Numbered from the stretch's first letter, positions 48,786-57,952 are shown. The stretch is 64,000 nt of DNA from Streptomyces cucumeris (GCF_024295805.1 NZ_JANCLX010000003.1:1-64000), one strand, 5' to 3'. The notes: a model not told the origin generated them from the letters alone. Made by a program: numbers and translations.

Positions 48786-49571
48786 GTGGAACCCCTTCTC
48801 GTCATCCGCCACAGCGCCGCCAACGCCTTCGCCGATATGCGGGCCGTCTACACCTGGCGGATCTGGACCTTCGGCTGGCTCGGCCGGATGCTGGCCCAGG
48901 TCACCTTCTTCACCCTGCTCGGACGCGGTGGCGACGAGGAACACCTCGCCTATCTGGCCCTCGGCAACTCCCTGATGACCTGCGCCCTGGAGTGCATGTC
49001 GGTTGTCGCCTCCACCACCTGGGAGCGCATCTCCGGCACCCTGCCCCTCCTGGCCGCGGCACCGGCCCGACCGGTCTGGGTCTTCTTCGGACGGAGCCTG
49101 CAGTGGCCGATCAGCGGCAGCGGAACCTCGATCGTGGCGCTCCTGTGTCTCGCCCCGCTGTTCGGTGTCTCGTGGCAACCGGCCCAGATCCCGGTGGTCG
49201 TCCTCCTGGTCGTACTGACCGCCCTGACGACCTATTGCTTCGGGCTGTTCCTCGCGGCGCTCGTCCTCAACGCCAACGGTGTGCGCAACATCGTCTCCAG
49301 CGCGGCGTATCTCGTCATGATGATCGTGTGCGGGGTGAACGTACCCGTCTCCCACTGGCCCGCCCCGGTCCGGCTGCTGGCCGATCTTCTGCCCCTCACC
49401 CACAGCCTGCACGCGCTCCGGCTCGTCGGGGACGGTGCGGGCCCCGGCCCGGTCCTCGCCGCGACGGGTCTGGCCCTGCTGTGCGGGGCGCTGTGGCTGG
49501 CGGCCGCCGGGGTCGCGTTCGACGTGTTCATGAACCGGGGGCGGCGCTCAGGAGGCAGCGACCACTTCTGA
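48786..49571 (+). CDS. ABC-2-type exporter permease 2
   Basis: A 261-residue membrane protein with six hydrophobic segments and the coupling segment [21 protein letters not shown] 48786 with GAAAGG nine bases upstream is used; GTG 48771, which overlaps the preceding stop (GTGA), would add five residues. The two permeases differ in sequence, so the exporter is a heterodimer with a homodimeric ATPase. Confidence 0.87.
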   Translation: MEPLLVIRHSAANAFADMRAVYTWRIWTFGWLGRMLAQVTFFTLLGRGGDEEHLAYLALGNSLMTCALECMSVVASTTWERISGTLPLLAAAPARPVWVFFGRSLQWPISGSGTSIVALLCLAPLFGVSWQPAQIPVVVLLVVLTALTTYCFGLFLAALVLNANGVRNIVSSAAYLVMMIVCGVNVPVSHWPAPVRLLADLLPLTHSLHALRLVGDGAGPGPVLAATGLALLCGALWLAAAGVAFDVFMNRGRRSGGSDHF

Positions 49572-49629
49572 CTCGCGCGCCGACGCCGGTACCCCGCAAC
49601 CGCCCCCGACCCGAAAGCAGACCGCCATC

Positions 49630-51078
49630 GTGACTTCCTCCACTGACACCGTCACCAGCGCTGACACCGCCACCGCCACCCGCGAGGATTTCGCCGTGGC
49701 CGACATCGGTCTCGCCGCGGCGGGCCGCCGCGCCATCTCCCTGGCCGAGCACGAGATGCCGGGCCTGATGGCACTGCGCGCCGAATACGGCGCACAGCGG
49801 CCCCTGTCGGGCGTCCGCGTCACGGGCTTCCTCCATCTGACCGTCCAGACCGCCGTCCTCATCGAGACGCTGATCGCACTGGGCGCCCGGGTCCGCTGGG
49901 CGGGCTCCCACCAGGACTCCGCCCAGGACGAGGCGGCGGCGGCCCTGGCCGCCGGACCGCACACCGTCCCGGTGTTCGGCTGGAAGGGCCAGAGCCGCGA
50001 GGAACTGTGGTGGTGCGCCGACCGCGCACTGTCGTGGGAGGACGGCGGCGGACCGGACATGCTGCTGGACGACGGCGCCGGGATGACGCTGCTGATCCAC
50101 CACGGCGTCGCGCACGAGGCCGGGCGCGATCTGACCGCCTCCGTACCGGCCCTGCCGCCCGAGGCGGCCCGGCTGGTGCGGAAGCGCGGCGCGGCCGACC
50201 CCGGCCACTGGAGCCGTACGGCGGGCAGGGTGCGCGGGGTCAGCGAGGAGACCACCACCGGCGCCCGGCTGCTCCACCAACTCGCCGACGCCGAGGCGCT
50301 GCTGTTCCCCGCGATCAGCGTGAACGACTCGGTGACCAAGTCCAAGTTCGACAACCGCTACGGCTGCCGCCATTCGCTCGTCGACGGGCTGAACCGGGCC
50401 ACCGACACGCTCATCGCGGGCAAACTGGCCGTCGTGTGCGGCTACGGAGACGTCGGCAAGGGCTGTGCCGAGGCGCTGCGCGCCCAGGGCGCCCGGGTCG
50501 TCGTCACCGAGATCGACCCCATCTGCGCCCTCCAGGCCGCCATGGACGGCTATCAGGTCGCCGCTCTGGAACGGTTCCTGGAGGAGGCCGACATCGTCAT
50601 CACCGCGACCGGCGCGCCCCGGGTCGTCACCGCCGGCCATATGAGCCGTATGAAGCACCAGGCCATCGTCGGCAACATGGGACACCTCGACGCCGAGATC
50701 GACGTCGCCGGGCTCCAGGGATGCGGCACCGCCCACCGGGTGCCCATCAAACCGCAGGTCGACGAGTGGGTCTTCGACGACGGCCACGCCGTCATCCTGC
50801 TCTCCGAGGGACGGCTGCTCAACCTCGGCAACGCCACCGGTCATCCGTCCTTCGTCATGTCCAGTTCCTTCACCAACCAGGTACTCGCCCAGCTCCACCT
50901 GGCCACCGCCGTCCGGCCGACCGCCGTGAGCACCCTGCCCAAGGTGCTGGACGAGAAGGTCGCCCGGCTCCATCTGGGCCATCTGCGCATGGAGCTCACC
51001 ACGCTCTCCGAGGAACAGTCCCAGCACCAGGGCATACCTGTGGAAGGCCCGTACAAGCCCGACCACTACCGGTACTGA
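49630..51078 (+). CDS. S-adenosylhomocysteine hydrolase paralogue
   Basis: A 482-residue protein with the complete SAHH layout. The NAD loop is GYGDVGKG (271-278). [18 protein letters not shown] holds the catalytic Lys and Asp. GNMGH and TGHPSFVM hold the two His residues, and the C-terminus is the NAD-contacting [13 protein letters not shown]. Several substrate-site elements differ from housekeeping enzymes: TGFLHLT for [21 protein letters not shown] for SCNIFSTQDHAAA, and DDGAGMT for DDGGD. The 3'-oxidation chemistry is therefore probably kept while the ligand differs. It lies in the biosynthetic cluster between the exporter and the second cupin gene, with no methyltransferase nearby, which also argues against simple SAH recycling. 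Confidence 0.88.
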   Translation: MTSSTDTVTSADTATATREDFAVADIGLAAAGRRAISLAEHEMPGLMALRAEYGAQRPLSGVRVTGFLHLTVQTAVLIETLIALGARVRWAGSHQDSAQDEAAAALAAGPHTVPVFGWKGQSREELWWCADRALSWEDGGGPDMLLDDGAGMTLLIHHGVAHEAGRDLTASVPALPPEAARLVRKRGAADPGHWSRTAGRVRGVSEETTTGARLLHQLADAEALLFPAISVNDSVTKSKFDNRYGCRHSLVDGLNRATDTLIAGKLAVVCGYGDVGKGCAEALRAQGARVVVTEIDPICALQAAMDGYQVAALERFLEEADIVITATGAPRVVTAGHMSRMKHQAIVGNMGHLDAEIDVAGLQGCGTAHRVPIKPQVDEWVFDDGHAVILLSEGRLLNLGNATGHPSFVMSSSFTNQVLAQLHLATAVRPTAVSTLPKVLDEKVARLHLGHLRMELTTLSEEQSQHQGIPVEGPYKPDHYRY

Positions 51079-51093
51079 CTTCGGAGCACCCCC

Positions 51094-52056
51094 ATGGCAC
51101 AGCACCCCGCATCCGCCCTCCCGGCGGCCACCGCCACCGCGCTGACCGGCGCACTGCGACTGACCGGCGACGGGCCCGAGGGCTGGTTCACCGGCCCCTG
51201 GCACGACACCACCCTCGCCGACGGCACCTGTGTGATGCGCCGCCGCACCCTGCTGCGCACACCGGGCAGCGCCTCCGTCTGGCGCCGGAGCACGGCCGAC
51301 ACCGTCCTGTTCTTCCACACCGGGGCCCCGGCCGCCGTCGTGACCTCCGGCCCCGGCGCGACCGACACCACGGTGCTGGGCGCCGACGCGGCCGTCGGCC
51401 AGGTGGCGCAGTGCACGGTGCCCGCGGGCACCTGGCACGCCCTCGCCCCGCTGGCCGAGGAGTCCCTGCTGTGGAGTGAGGCGTCGGTGCCCGGTGACGC
51501 CGAGTGGCAGACCGCGGACCCGGCCCGGCTGCCGGACCCGGTGCCGCCGACAGCGGATGTCCGCGCGCCGCGTGCGAGCGGCACCACGGCGGAACTCCTC
51601 GGTATGACGGCACATGTCGAGGGCGGCTACTTCCGCGAACTCTACGCATCCGCCGGCACGGTCCGGACCCCGGTCGGAACAAGGCTGTTCGCCAACACCA
51701 TCCACTATCTGCTGGACTGCCGGTCGCCCGTGGGCCATCTGCACGGCAATGTCTCCGACATCACGCACTTCCTGCACTCCGGCGGCCCGATCACCTATCT
51801 GATGCTCGCTCCGGACGGACGTCTGGAGAAGCAGGTGCTCGGCTGGGACGCCGACCGCGGCCAGGTCCCGGTCTTCACCTGCCCGGGCGGCTGGTGGAAG
51901 ACCAGTTTCCTGCCCGAGGGCGTGTCGGAAGGGCTCATCAGCGAGATCGTGGCCCCGGGTTTCGACTTCGCGGACCAGCGGATGGCCACCGCCCAGGATC
52001 TCGTCCACGCCTCCCCCGATGACGCCCGGCGTCTCGCGCCCTACCTGAGCCACTGA
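51094..52056 (+). CDS. DUF985/cupin_5 bicupin protein 2
   Basis: A 320-residue protein with GGAG eight bases before ATG 51094. The C-terminal half (about 165-300) is a clear DUF985 domain: ELLGMTAHVEGGYFRELYAS, NTIHYLLD, GHLHGNVSDITHFLHSGGP, LGWDADRGQVPVFTCPGGWWK, and SEIVAPGFDFADQRMATAQDL. The N-terminal half (about 20-135) is a diverged copy. It is a paralogue of the protein at 40564-41421 with better conserved histidines. Such jellyroll proteins bind small ligands, and some may isomerise or epimerise nucleotide sugars. It lies 15 bases after the SAHH-like gene and 11 bases before the aminotransferase gene. Confidence 0.82.
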   Translation: MAQHPASALPAATATALTGALRLTGDGPEGWFTGPWHDTTLADGTCVMRRRTLLRTPGSASVWRRSTADTVLFFHTGAPAAVVTSGPGATDTTVLGADAAVGQVAQCTVPAGTWHALAPLAEESLLWSEASVPGDAEWQTADPARLPDPVPPTADVRAPRASGTTAELLGMTAHVEGGYFRELYASAGTVRTPVGTRLFANTIHYLLDCRSPVGHLHGNVSDITHFLHSGGPITYLMLAPDGRLEKQVLGWDADRGQVPVFTCPGGWWKTSFLPEGVSEGLISEIVAPGFDFADQRMATAQDLVHASPDDARRLAPYLSH

Positions 52057-52067
52057 CGGAGGAACCC

Positions 52068-53357
52068 ATGACCACCCCCGACATGCCCGTCCGCAACGTG
52101 GCCACATCCGGCCAGGCCACCGGAACCGACGGACCGGACCTGCTGCGCCGGGCCCACCGGGTCATCCCCGGCGGTGTCTGGGGACACAACCGGTACCCCG
52201 CCGCGTACGACCCCGACGCCTATCCGGCGTTCGCCGAACGCGGCGAGGGCGCCCGGCTGCTGGGCACCGACGGCCGCTGGTACAACGACTTCCTGTGCGG
52301 CTACGGCGCCATGATCAATGGCTATGGGCGCCAGGAGATCGACGGGCCCGCCGCGCGCCGCGCCGCGGGCGGCCCCACGCTGACCACCGCCACCCCGGCC
52401 TCGGTGGAACTCGCCGAGCTCCTCGTCGACCTGGTCGACGGCGCGGACTGGGCGACCTGGGGCACCAGCGGATCCGACGCCACCTGGACCGCCCTGCTGC
52501 TGGCCCGTGCGCACACCGGCCGGCGGACGGTGGCCGTGGTCGACGGCGCGTACCACGGCTCGCATGGCTGGTGCGGCTGGTGCAACGCCCCGCACGGGCG
52601 GCACACCGACGACCGCGCCGCCGTGCTCACCCTGCCGTGGAACGACATCGGGGCACTCGACGCACTCTTCGCCGCGGAGGGTCACCAGCTCGCCGCGGTC
52701 ATGATCACGCCCTTCCACCACCCCATCCCGGGTGCGTCCGAACTGCCCGACCCCGCCTGGCTGTCGGCCCTGCGCGCCCATTGCGACCACTGGGGCACCC
52801 TTCTGATCAGCGACGACGTACGAGCCGGCTTCCGGCTGGACCTGCGGGGTTCTCATACGGCGCTGGGCTTCTCGCCCGATCTCGTGTGCTTCTCCAAGGC
52901 GCTGGGCAACGGCTGGCCCATCGCCGCGGTGGTCGGACATGCGCGGCTGCGGGCCGCCGCCGACGAGATGTTCCTGGCCGGCACGTTCTGGAACTCCTCC
53001 CCCGCCATGGCCGCGGCGGCCGCCAATCTCGAACTCCTGCGCAAGGAGGACGGCGTCGCCCGGATGCGTGAGGCGGGCGAGGCGTTCGGCTCCGGCCTGG
53101 TACGGCTCGCGGAGCGCCACGGCGTTCCCCTGCGGATCAGCGGACCGGCCGCCATTCCCACGGCCACCGTGGACGGGGACGAGGACCACGCCTGGATGCG
53201 GCGGTTCGCCGTCCATATGGCGGCGCAGGGCACCCTCATCCATCCGATGCACAACTGGTTCGTGTCCACCGCCCATGACAGCGCCGTGGTCGAGGAGACA
53301 CTCGCACACGCGGACACCGCCATGGCCCGGACCCAGGAGGAGGGACCGGCCGCGTAG
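52068..53357 (+). CDS. Class III PLP aminotransferase (glutamate-1-semialdehyde aminomutase-like)
   Basis: A 429-residue protein with GGAGG before ATG 52068. The class III motifs are present: LLRRAHRVIPGGVWGHNRY at the N-terminus, TWGTSGSDATWTALLLARA, GAYHGSHGW, LLISDDVRAGFRLD (the D-(D/E)-V element), and the PLP lysine Lys277 in CFSKALGNGWPIAAVVG. It most resembles glutamate-1-semialdehyde aminomutases and the sugar or keto-acid aminotransferases derived from them. As the last gene of the cluster, next to a 3'-oxidising SAHH paralogue, it could transaminate a 3'-keto-nucleoside or a carbonyl made on the peptide. Confidence 0.88.
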   Translation: MTTPDMPVRNVATSGQATGTDGPDLLRRAHRVIPGGVWGHNRYPAAYDPDAYPAFAERGEGARLLGTDGRWYNDFLCGYGAMINGYGRQEIDGPAARRAAGGPTLTTATPASVELAELLVDLVDGADWATWGTSGSDATWTALLLARAHTGRRTVAVVDGAYHGSHGWCGWCNAPHGRHTDDRAAVLTLPWNDIGALDALFAAEGHQLAAVMITPFHHPIPGASELPDPAWLSALRAHCDHWGTLLISDDVRAGFRLDLRGSHTALGFSPDLVCFSKALGNGWPIAAVVGHARLRAAADEMFLAGTFWNSSPAMAAAAANLELLRKEDGVARMREAGEAFGSGLVRLAERHGVPLRISGPAAIPTATVDGDEDHAWMRRFAVHMAAQGTLIHPMHNWFVSTAHDSAVVEETLAHADTAMARTQEEGPAA

Positions 53358-53455
53358 CGCGAAGGCCTCCCCCGAAAGAACGGAATCGGTCAAACCGGGT
53401 GACACGGGTGACGCAGCGTGGGACCTTGTTACTCAATGACGACAAGGGGGGACAT

Positions 53456-54046
53456 ATGCCCAAGTTCGCCAAGACCGACGCGGAAGCGGACGCCAGTCTG
53501 CGGGAATTCTGTGACTCCATCGACTTCGATCCGGAATGGATCACCCCGGAGCAGTGGGCCACGACCATCAGGATCGCCCGCGACAAGGACACGGGCTACG
53601 AGGAAGCCCAGAAGTCCATCATCGGCGACCGTGACGACATGGCGAAGGCGAGTGCGAAGAAGGTCCGGCTCGAGAGGCTGAACGGCGACGCAAGCGATCT
53701 GCTCGACACGGTGGAGGGCGACCCGGTGTTCAACGGGTCGATCGTCCTGGACGTCCTCAAGGAGTGCGCACAGGCGTACGTGGGCGGGCAGCGGGTCAAT
53801 CTGGGGCTCGGTGGCTCCCCCATGCACAGCAGCCGCTACGCGGAACTGCGGAAGCTGTGGGACAAGGCCGCCAAGCGCGCCGTCGGCGGTGTCTTCACCG
53901 ACTTCATGAGCCATGCGCCGCAGGACAAGGCGGCCCTGGGCAAGGGCAATGTGGGCGACACCCTCGACAGGCGCGGGGTGCAGGGCAATCTGCTGGTGCG
54001 GATCGACGGGGTGCGCTTCAACATGCACATCAACATCGCCTCCTAG
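53456..54046 (+). CDS. Protein of unknown function, 196 residues
   Basis: The ATG at 53456 follows AAGGGGGG. The product is soluble and mixed alpha/beta (FAKTDAEADASLREFCDSIDF, EQWATTIRIARDKDTGYEE, LDTVEGDPVFNGSIVLDVLKECAQAY, GNLLVRIDGVRFNMHINIAS), with no signal peptide, membrane helix or known motif. I do not recognise it. It lies 98 bases after the cluster's aminotransferase and before a strong terminator, so it could be the last gene of that unit or stand alone. Confidence 0.7.
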   Translation: MPKFAKTDAEADASLREFCDSIDFDPEWITPEQWATTIRIARDKDTGYEEAQKSIIGDRDDMAKASAKKVRLERLNGDASDLLDTVEGDPVFNGSIVLDVLKECAQAYVGGQRVNLGLGGSPMHSSRYAELRKLWDKAAKRAVGGVFTDFMSHAPQDKAALGKGNVGDTLDRRGVQGNLLVRIDGVRFNMHINIAS

Positions 54047-54082
54047 CCAGGACAGGGCTCAGTCCCGCCAACACCCGGACCC

Positions 54083-54120
54083 GGCCACCGGGCCACGTTT
54101 CAGTGCGTGGCCCGGTGGCC
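54083..54120 (+). terminator. Strong terminator hairpin
   Basis: A perfect 15-bp stem, GGCCACCGGGCCACG (54083-54097) and CGTGGCCCGGTGGCC (54106-54120), with an 8-base loop. It lies 37 bases after the stop of the unknown gene and probably marks the right end of the cluster's transcription. Confidence 0.85.
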
Positions 54121-54161
54121 ATCTGTTCGAGAGGGGGTCGGCGTGACGATGGGGAGGGACC

Positions 54162-55586
54162 ATGGTCAGGTGCGGGTTCACGGTCCGAGCGGGAGTGGTC
54201 CTGGCGACCGTCCTCGCACTGCTCTCCCCGGGCGCCGCACGGGCGGACGCGCCATCGCCGCCGACGGCCGCACCACCGCCCCTCACCGATGACCGCGGAC
54301 GGACCCTGACCCTGCGCGGCTGGAACGTCGAGGACAAGACGCACCGGGGCGCCGACGCGCTCAGCGCCATCACCGAGCGGCACTTCCGCGATCTGCACGA
54401 CCAGGGCTTCAACTTCGCGCGCCTGCTGGTCTTCTGGGACGATCTGGAGCCCCGGCGCGGCCACTACAGCGGGCGCTACCTCCGCTCGATCGAACGGATC
54501 CTGGACTGGGCCCACCGCTGGCGCGTCCAGGTCGTCATCGACGCCCACCAGGACGTCTTCGGGCCGGAGTTCGGCCACCGCGGGATCCCCGAGTGGGCCA
54601 CCCGCACCGATGGGCTGCCCTTCACCCCGCATCCGGAGGACTGGTTCGCGGAGTACTTCGAACCGGCCGTCCAGGCGGCCTTCGAGCACCTCTACGAGGA
54701 CCGGGACCTCCAGCGGGCCCAGGCGAGGATGTGGCAGGTGCTCGCCCGGCGGCTGGGCCACCACCCCGCCGTACTCGGGTATGACCTGATCAACGAGCCC
54801 ATGGGGCAGCTCCGTCCGGGCGAGGACCTTCCGGCGGCCGCCCACCGCATCGAGTCGGAGCAACTGACGCCGATGTACAACCGGATCGCGGACGCGATCC
54901 GCACCGTCGACCGCCACAGCCGGCTGTTCGTCGAACCGACCCCGATCGTCGGCGAAGGGCTGCCCACCGGCCTCGGCCGCGTCGATGACCCGAAGGTGGT
55001 CTACGCACCGCACTTCTACAACGCCACCATGGAGGCGGGCGGTGACTACGACCCCTCGGCGCGCTGGCTCGAGGACTACGAGAGCGCCGTCACCGGTTAT
55101 CCGGCCGCCCAGCGAATACCGGTCGTCGTCGGTGAATGGGGCCCGAGAGACAGCTCGTTGCCCCGGATGGGGCGGTTCTACGATGACGCCCTCGCCTCGC
55201 TGGACCGCTACAGCTCGGGGTGGGCGGGCTATGTGTGGTGCTACGGCGGCGGGTACTGCGCCATGGACGAGGACGGCCACTTCCTCCCCAACAAGGGGCG
55301 CACCGCACGCCCCTTCGCCCCCGCCGTCGCGGGCTCGGTGCGCCGACAGCACTTCGACCCCGCGACGGACACCTTCCGGCTCGTCTACACCCCCTCGGGG
55401 CGGTCCGGCGTCAGCGAACTGTCCACTCCGGCCACGGCCGCGGGATGGCGGGTGACGGTCCGGGGCCCGGCGAAGGCCCGGCCGTCGACCGTTCCGCCGG
55501 GAGAGCGGGGCACGGTGCGCGTCATGACACGGCCCGGCGCCTCCGGTGAGGTCACGGTCACGGTCTCGGCGCGGAAACGGGGTTAG
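54162..55586 (+). CDS. Secreted GH5-family glycoside hydrolase (endoglycoceramidase-like)
   Basis: A 474-residue protein with GGGAGG before ATG 54162. It has a signal peptide (FTVRAGVVLATVLALLSPGAARA) and a GH5 TIM barrel at about 40-370. The acid/base Glu212 is in YDLINEP and the nucleophile Glu325 in VVVGEWGP. RGWNVEDK at the barrel start and NFARLLVFWDDLEPRRG are the elements usual for the endoglycoceramidase-like GH5 subgroup. A C-terminal beta domain follows (about 385-474, FRLVYTPSGRSGVSEL ... GEVTVTVSAR). The probable substrates are glycolipids or beta-linked oligosaccharides outside the cell. Confidence 0.9.
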   Translation: MVRCGFTVRAGVVLATVLALLSPGAARADAPSPPTAAPPPLTDDRGRTLTLRGWNVEDKTHRGADALSAITERHFRDLHDQGFNFARLLVFWDDLEPRRGHYSGRYLRSIERILDWAHRWRVQVVIDAHQDVFGPEFGHRGIPEWATRTDGLPFTPHPEDWFAEYFEPAVQAAFEHLYEDRDLQRAQARMWQVLARRLGHHPAVLGYDLINEPMGQLRPGEDLPAAAHRIESEQLTPMYNRIADAIRTVDRHSRLFVEPTPIVGEGLPTGLGRVDDPKVVYAPHFYNATMEAGGDYDPSARWLEDYESAVTGYPAAQRIPVVVGEWGPRDSSLPRMGRFYDDALASLDRYSSGWAGYVWCYGGGYCAMDEDGHFLPNKGRTARPFAPAVAGSVRRQHFDPATDTFRLVYTPSGRSGVSELSTPATAAGWRVTVRGPAKARPSTVPPGERGTVRVMTRPGASGEVTVTVSARKRG

Positions 55587-55666
55587 CTCTCGGAGGGCAC
55601 GGACACGCCCCGGAGGAGAGTGACCACGACCGGCGGGACGAACGGGAGCCCGGCCCGCCGGGTGGC

Positions 55667-56368
55667 TCAGACGGAGGTGCCGTTCTCCTCGATGGGCGGC
55701 ATATAGGCGCGCAGCCACCGTTCCGTCTGGGACACATGCGCCTCGGCGGCGCCCGCGGCCGCGCCGGGGTCACGGTCGGCGATCGCCTGGGCCAGCACCC
55801 GGTGGTCCTCGTCGCTCTTGCGGCGCAGTTCGGGGCCGTCGGGCAGATTGAACACCTGGTACTTGCGGGACCGGGCACGGAAGACGGCGAGCAGGGACAT
55901 CAGGGTCGGGTTGCCACCGATCCTGGCGATCTCGGCGTGGAAGCGGTGGTCCAGCTCCGAGGCCTCGGTGGGGTCGTCGGTCGCTTCCATGGCCTCGATG
56001 AGCGAGAAGAGCGTCCCCACCGCTTCCGGGGTGGCCCGCGCGGCGGCCTTCGCCGCGATATGCGCCTCCAGCACACGCCGGATCTCATAGACCTCCAGCA
56101 GTCCCGTCAGCGGCAGCAGTTCCAGTGTCAGCGAGAGACTGCCGATGATGTCCTCCGGCCGGAGCTGGGAGACGAAGGTGCCGGAGCCGTGGCGCGGTTC
56201 GACCACTCCCAGGGCGGCGAGCATCCGCACGGCCTCGCGCAACGAGCCGCGGGAGACACCGAGTTCCTCGCAGAGGTCCGCCTCGGGCGGAATGCGCTCG
56301 CCCGCGCCGAGACGCCCCGACGCGATCATGTGCCGCAGGCCGTGGAACGCCTTGTCGACTGCTGACAT
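55667..56368 (-). CDS. FadR-type GntR regulator (FCD subfamily)
   Basis: A 233-residue protein. ATG 56368 has AGGAGGAG upstream. It has a winged helix at about 5-70 (GLRHMIASGRLGAGERIPPEADLCEELGVSRGSLREAVRMLAALGVVEPRHGSGTFV) and an FCD domain at about 90-220, with the metal-binding pattern RRVLEAHIAAKAA, DHRFHAEIARIGGN and DEDHRVLAQAIADRD (Asp and three His). It is divergent from the class V aminotransferase and sugar-type ABC genes; the perfect inverted repeat between them is the likely operator. Confidence 0.9.
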   Translation of the reverse strand: MSAVDKAFHGLRHMIASGRLGAGERIPPEADLCEELGVSRGSLREAVRMLAALGVVEPRHGSGTFVSQLRPEDIIGSLSLTLELLPLTGLLEVYEIRRVLEAHIAAKAAARATPEAVGTLFSLIEAMEATDDPTEASELDHRFHAEIARIGGNPTLMSLLAVFRARSRKYQVFNLPDGPELRRKSDEDHRVLAQAIADRDPGAAAGAAEAHVSQTERWLRAYMPPIEENGTSV

Positions 56369-56476
56369 CCGACTCCTCCTTGCCGGGCCGAGCCCCGTCG
56401 ACCGACCCCACCGACCGGCTCCGCGACCGGCCTCGCTGCACTGTAGCGAGGCGGCGGGCGACAGCACTCGGCCGGA

Positions 56477-56521
56477 GTCATCAGATGTCTTCCCTACATC
56501 GATCGGGATTCATCTGATGAC
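56477..56521. promoter_or_regulatory. Putative GntR operator, two GTCATCAGATG-type sites
   Basis: GTCATCAGATG (56477-56487) and its exact reverse complement CATCTGATGAC (56511-56521) face each other 34 bp apart centre to centre, within the 279-base divergent region between the FadR-type regulator and the class V aminotransferase. Each half is itself a near palindrome (CATC-N-GATG). A further partial copy, GTCATCATAC, lies near 56573. Confidence 0.72.
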
Positions 56522-56647
56522 TATCCTGTGCACGCCCCTTGTTCGCGCAAAATCCCTATGCCAGCATGCTGAGTCATCATACATGTCCTGGTCGCGATCT
56601 GCTGTCTCCTGAAGGGGAGGGGGCGGGTCCCATGGATGGGGAGTCAT

Positions 56648-57889
56648 GTGAGCGAGACCGAGGTCACCACCGCGCCGCGCCCCCTGCTGCTCGCCGACGG
56701 CCGGCCCGCCGCACGGGCCTGGTCGCTGGACCCCGCCCTGCGCCATCTCAATCACGGTTCGTTCGGGGCGGTCCCCCTGGTGGCACAGACGCGGCAGAAC
56801 CAGCTGCGCGAGGAGATGGACCGCTCCCCGGTGGTGTGGTTCCCCGCACTGCCGGGGCGCGTCGCCGCCACCCGGGTCGAACTCGCGGCGTTCCTGCGGG
56901 TCGACCCCGGCGACCTGGCCCTGGTGCCGAACGCGAGCGCGGGCGTCAGCACCGTCTACGCCGCGCTCGCTCCGCGCCCCGGCGGGGAGATCGTGGTCAC
57001 CGATCACGGCTACGGGGCCGTCACCATGGGCGCCGAGCGGCTGGCCCGCCGCTGGGGCGGCCGGGTGCGCACCGCCCGGGTGCCGCTGGAGGCGGACGCG
57101 GAGCAGGCGTACGAGGCGGTGATGGCCGAGGTGGGCGACGCCACCGGCCTCATCGTCGTCGACCACATCACCTCCGTCACCGCGCGCCGGATGCCGGTGG
57201 ACCGGATCGGTGCCGAGGCCCGACGGCGCGGTATCCCCCTGCTGGTGGACGGTGCGCACGCCCCTGGGCTGATCGCCGACCCGCTCTCCGGTGTGGCGTG
57301 TGACGTCTGGGTCGGCAACCTGCACAAGTGGGGGTGCGCGCCGCGCGGGACGGCGGCGGTCGTCGCCCGTGGACCGCTGCGCGAGCACCTCCACCCGCTG
57401 ATCGACTCGTGGAGCGCCACCGATCCGTACCCCGACCGCTTCGACCAGCAGGGCACGCTGGACGCCACCTGCTATCTCGCGGCGCCCACGGCGCTCGGCT
57501 TCATCGAGCGCACCTGGGGCTGGGAGACCGCCCGCCGCTACATGGACGACCTGGCCGGTTACGCCGAGCGGGTCGTCGGGGCCGCGTTCACCGGAATCAC
57601 CGGTGACAGCAGCGCCGTCGACGTCGGAATGCCGGTCCCCGGTATGCGGCTGGTCCGGCTGCCCCCGGGGCTGGCCGCCACCCGCGAGGAGGCCGACGCC
57701 CTGCGCGACCGGGTGGCCGGGGAACTGGGCGTGGAGACGGCCTTCACCAGCTTCGGCGGCGTCGGATACCTGCGGCTGTCCGCACATGTCTACAACACGG
57801 CGGCCGACTACGAGTACTTCGCCGAGTCGTGCGTTCCCGTCCTCGGCGCATGGGCCTCCGCGGCCCGCGCACGCCACCGCGCGCCGTAG
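56648..57889 (+). CDS. Class V PLP aminotransferase (isopenicillin-N-epimerase-like)
   Basis: A 413-residue protein from GTG 56648; ATG 56636 would add four residues. Class V signatures are present: LRHLNHGSFGAVP, VPNASAGVSTVYAAL, LLVDGAHAPG (Asp201) and the PLP lysine Lys227 in WVGNLHKWGCAPRGTA. It resembles the isopenicillin N epimerase/cysteine desulfurase-like group, but no beta-lactam genes are nearby. It stands at the head of a possible unit with a sugar-type ABC importer and next to a FadR-type regulator, so it probably acts on an imported amino compound. Confidence 0.87.
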   Translation: MSETEVTTAPRPLLLADGRPAARAWSLDPALRHLNHGSFGAVPLVAQTRQNQLREEMDRSPVVWFPALPGRVAATRVELAAFLRVDPGDLALVPNASAGVSTVYAALAPRPGGEIVVTDHGYGAVTMGAERLARRWGGRVRTARVPLEADAEQAYEAVMAEVGDATGLIVVDHITSVTARRMPVDRIGAEARRRGIPLLVDGAHAPGLIADPLSGVACDVWVGNLHKWGCAPRGTAAVVARGPLREHLHPLIDSWSATDPYPDRFDQQGTLDATCYLAAPTALGFIERTWGWETARRYMDDLAGYAERVVGAAFTGITGDSSAVDVGMPVPGMRLVRLPPGLAATREEADALRDRVAGELGVETAFTSFGGVGYLRLSAHVYNTAADYEYFAESCVPVLGAWASAARARHRAP

Positions 57890-57952
57890 CTCCGCGCCGC
57901 GCCCCATCCCCTGCGTCCCGAAGCCGCTGCCAACGCGGCGTTCACCCCCGGA

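Noticed and set aside
49630..51078. Housekeeping ahcY (SAH recycling)
   Set aside because: Changed nucleoside-pocket segments, location inside a biosynthetic unit and absence of methyltransferases favour a specialised paralogue, though SAH hydrolysis is not excluded.
44783..53357. Assignment of the cluster as a daptide, lanthipeptide, linaridin or lasso system
   Set aside because: The peptide lacks a C-terminal Thr and Cys. No oxidative decarboxylase/methyltransferase pair, lanthionine synthetase, lasso cyclase or linaridin dehydratase is present; only the aminotransferase and peptidase types overlap with daptides.
56648..57889. A beta-lactam (isopenicillin N epimerase) function
   Set aside because: Only the general class V fold is shared; no ACV synthetase, IPNS or expandase genes are nearby.
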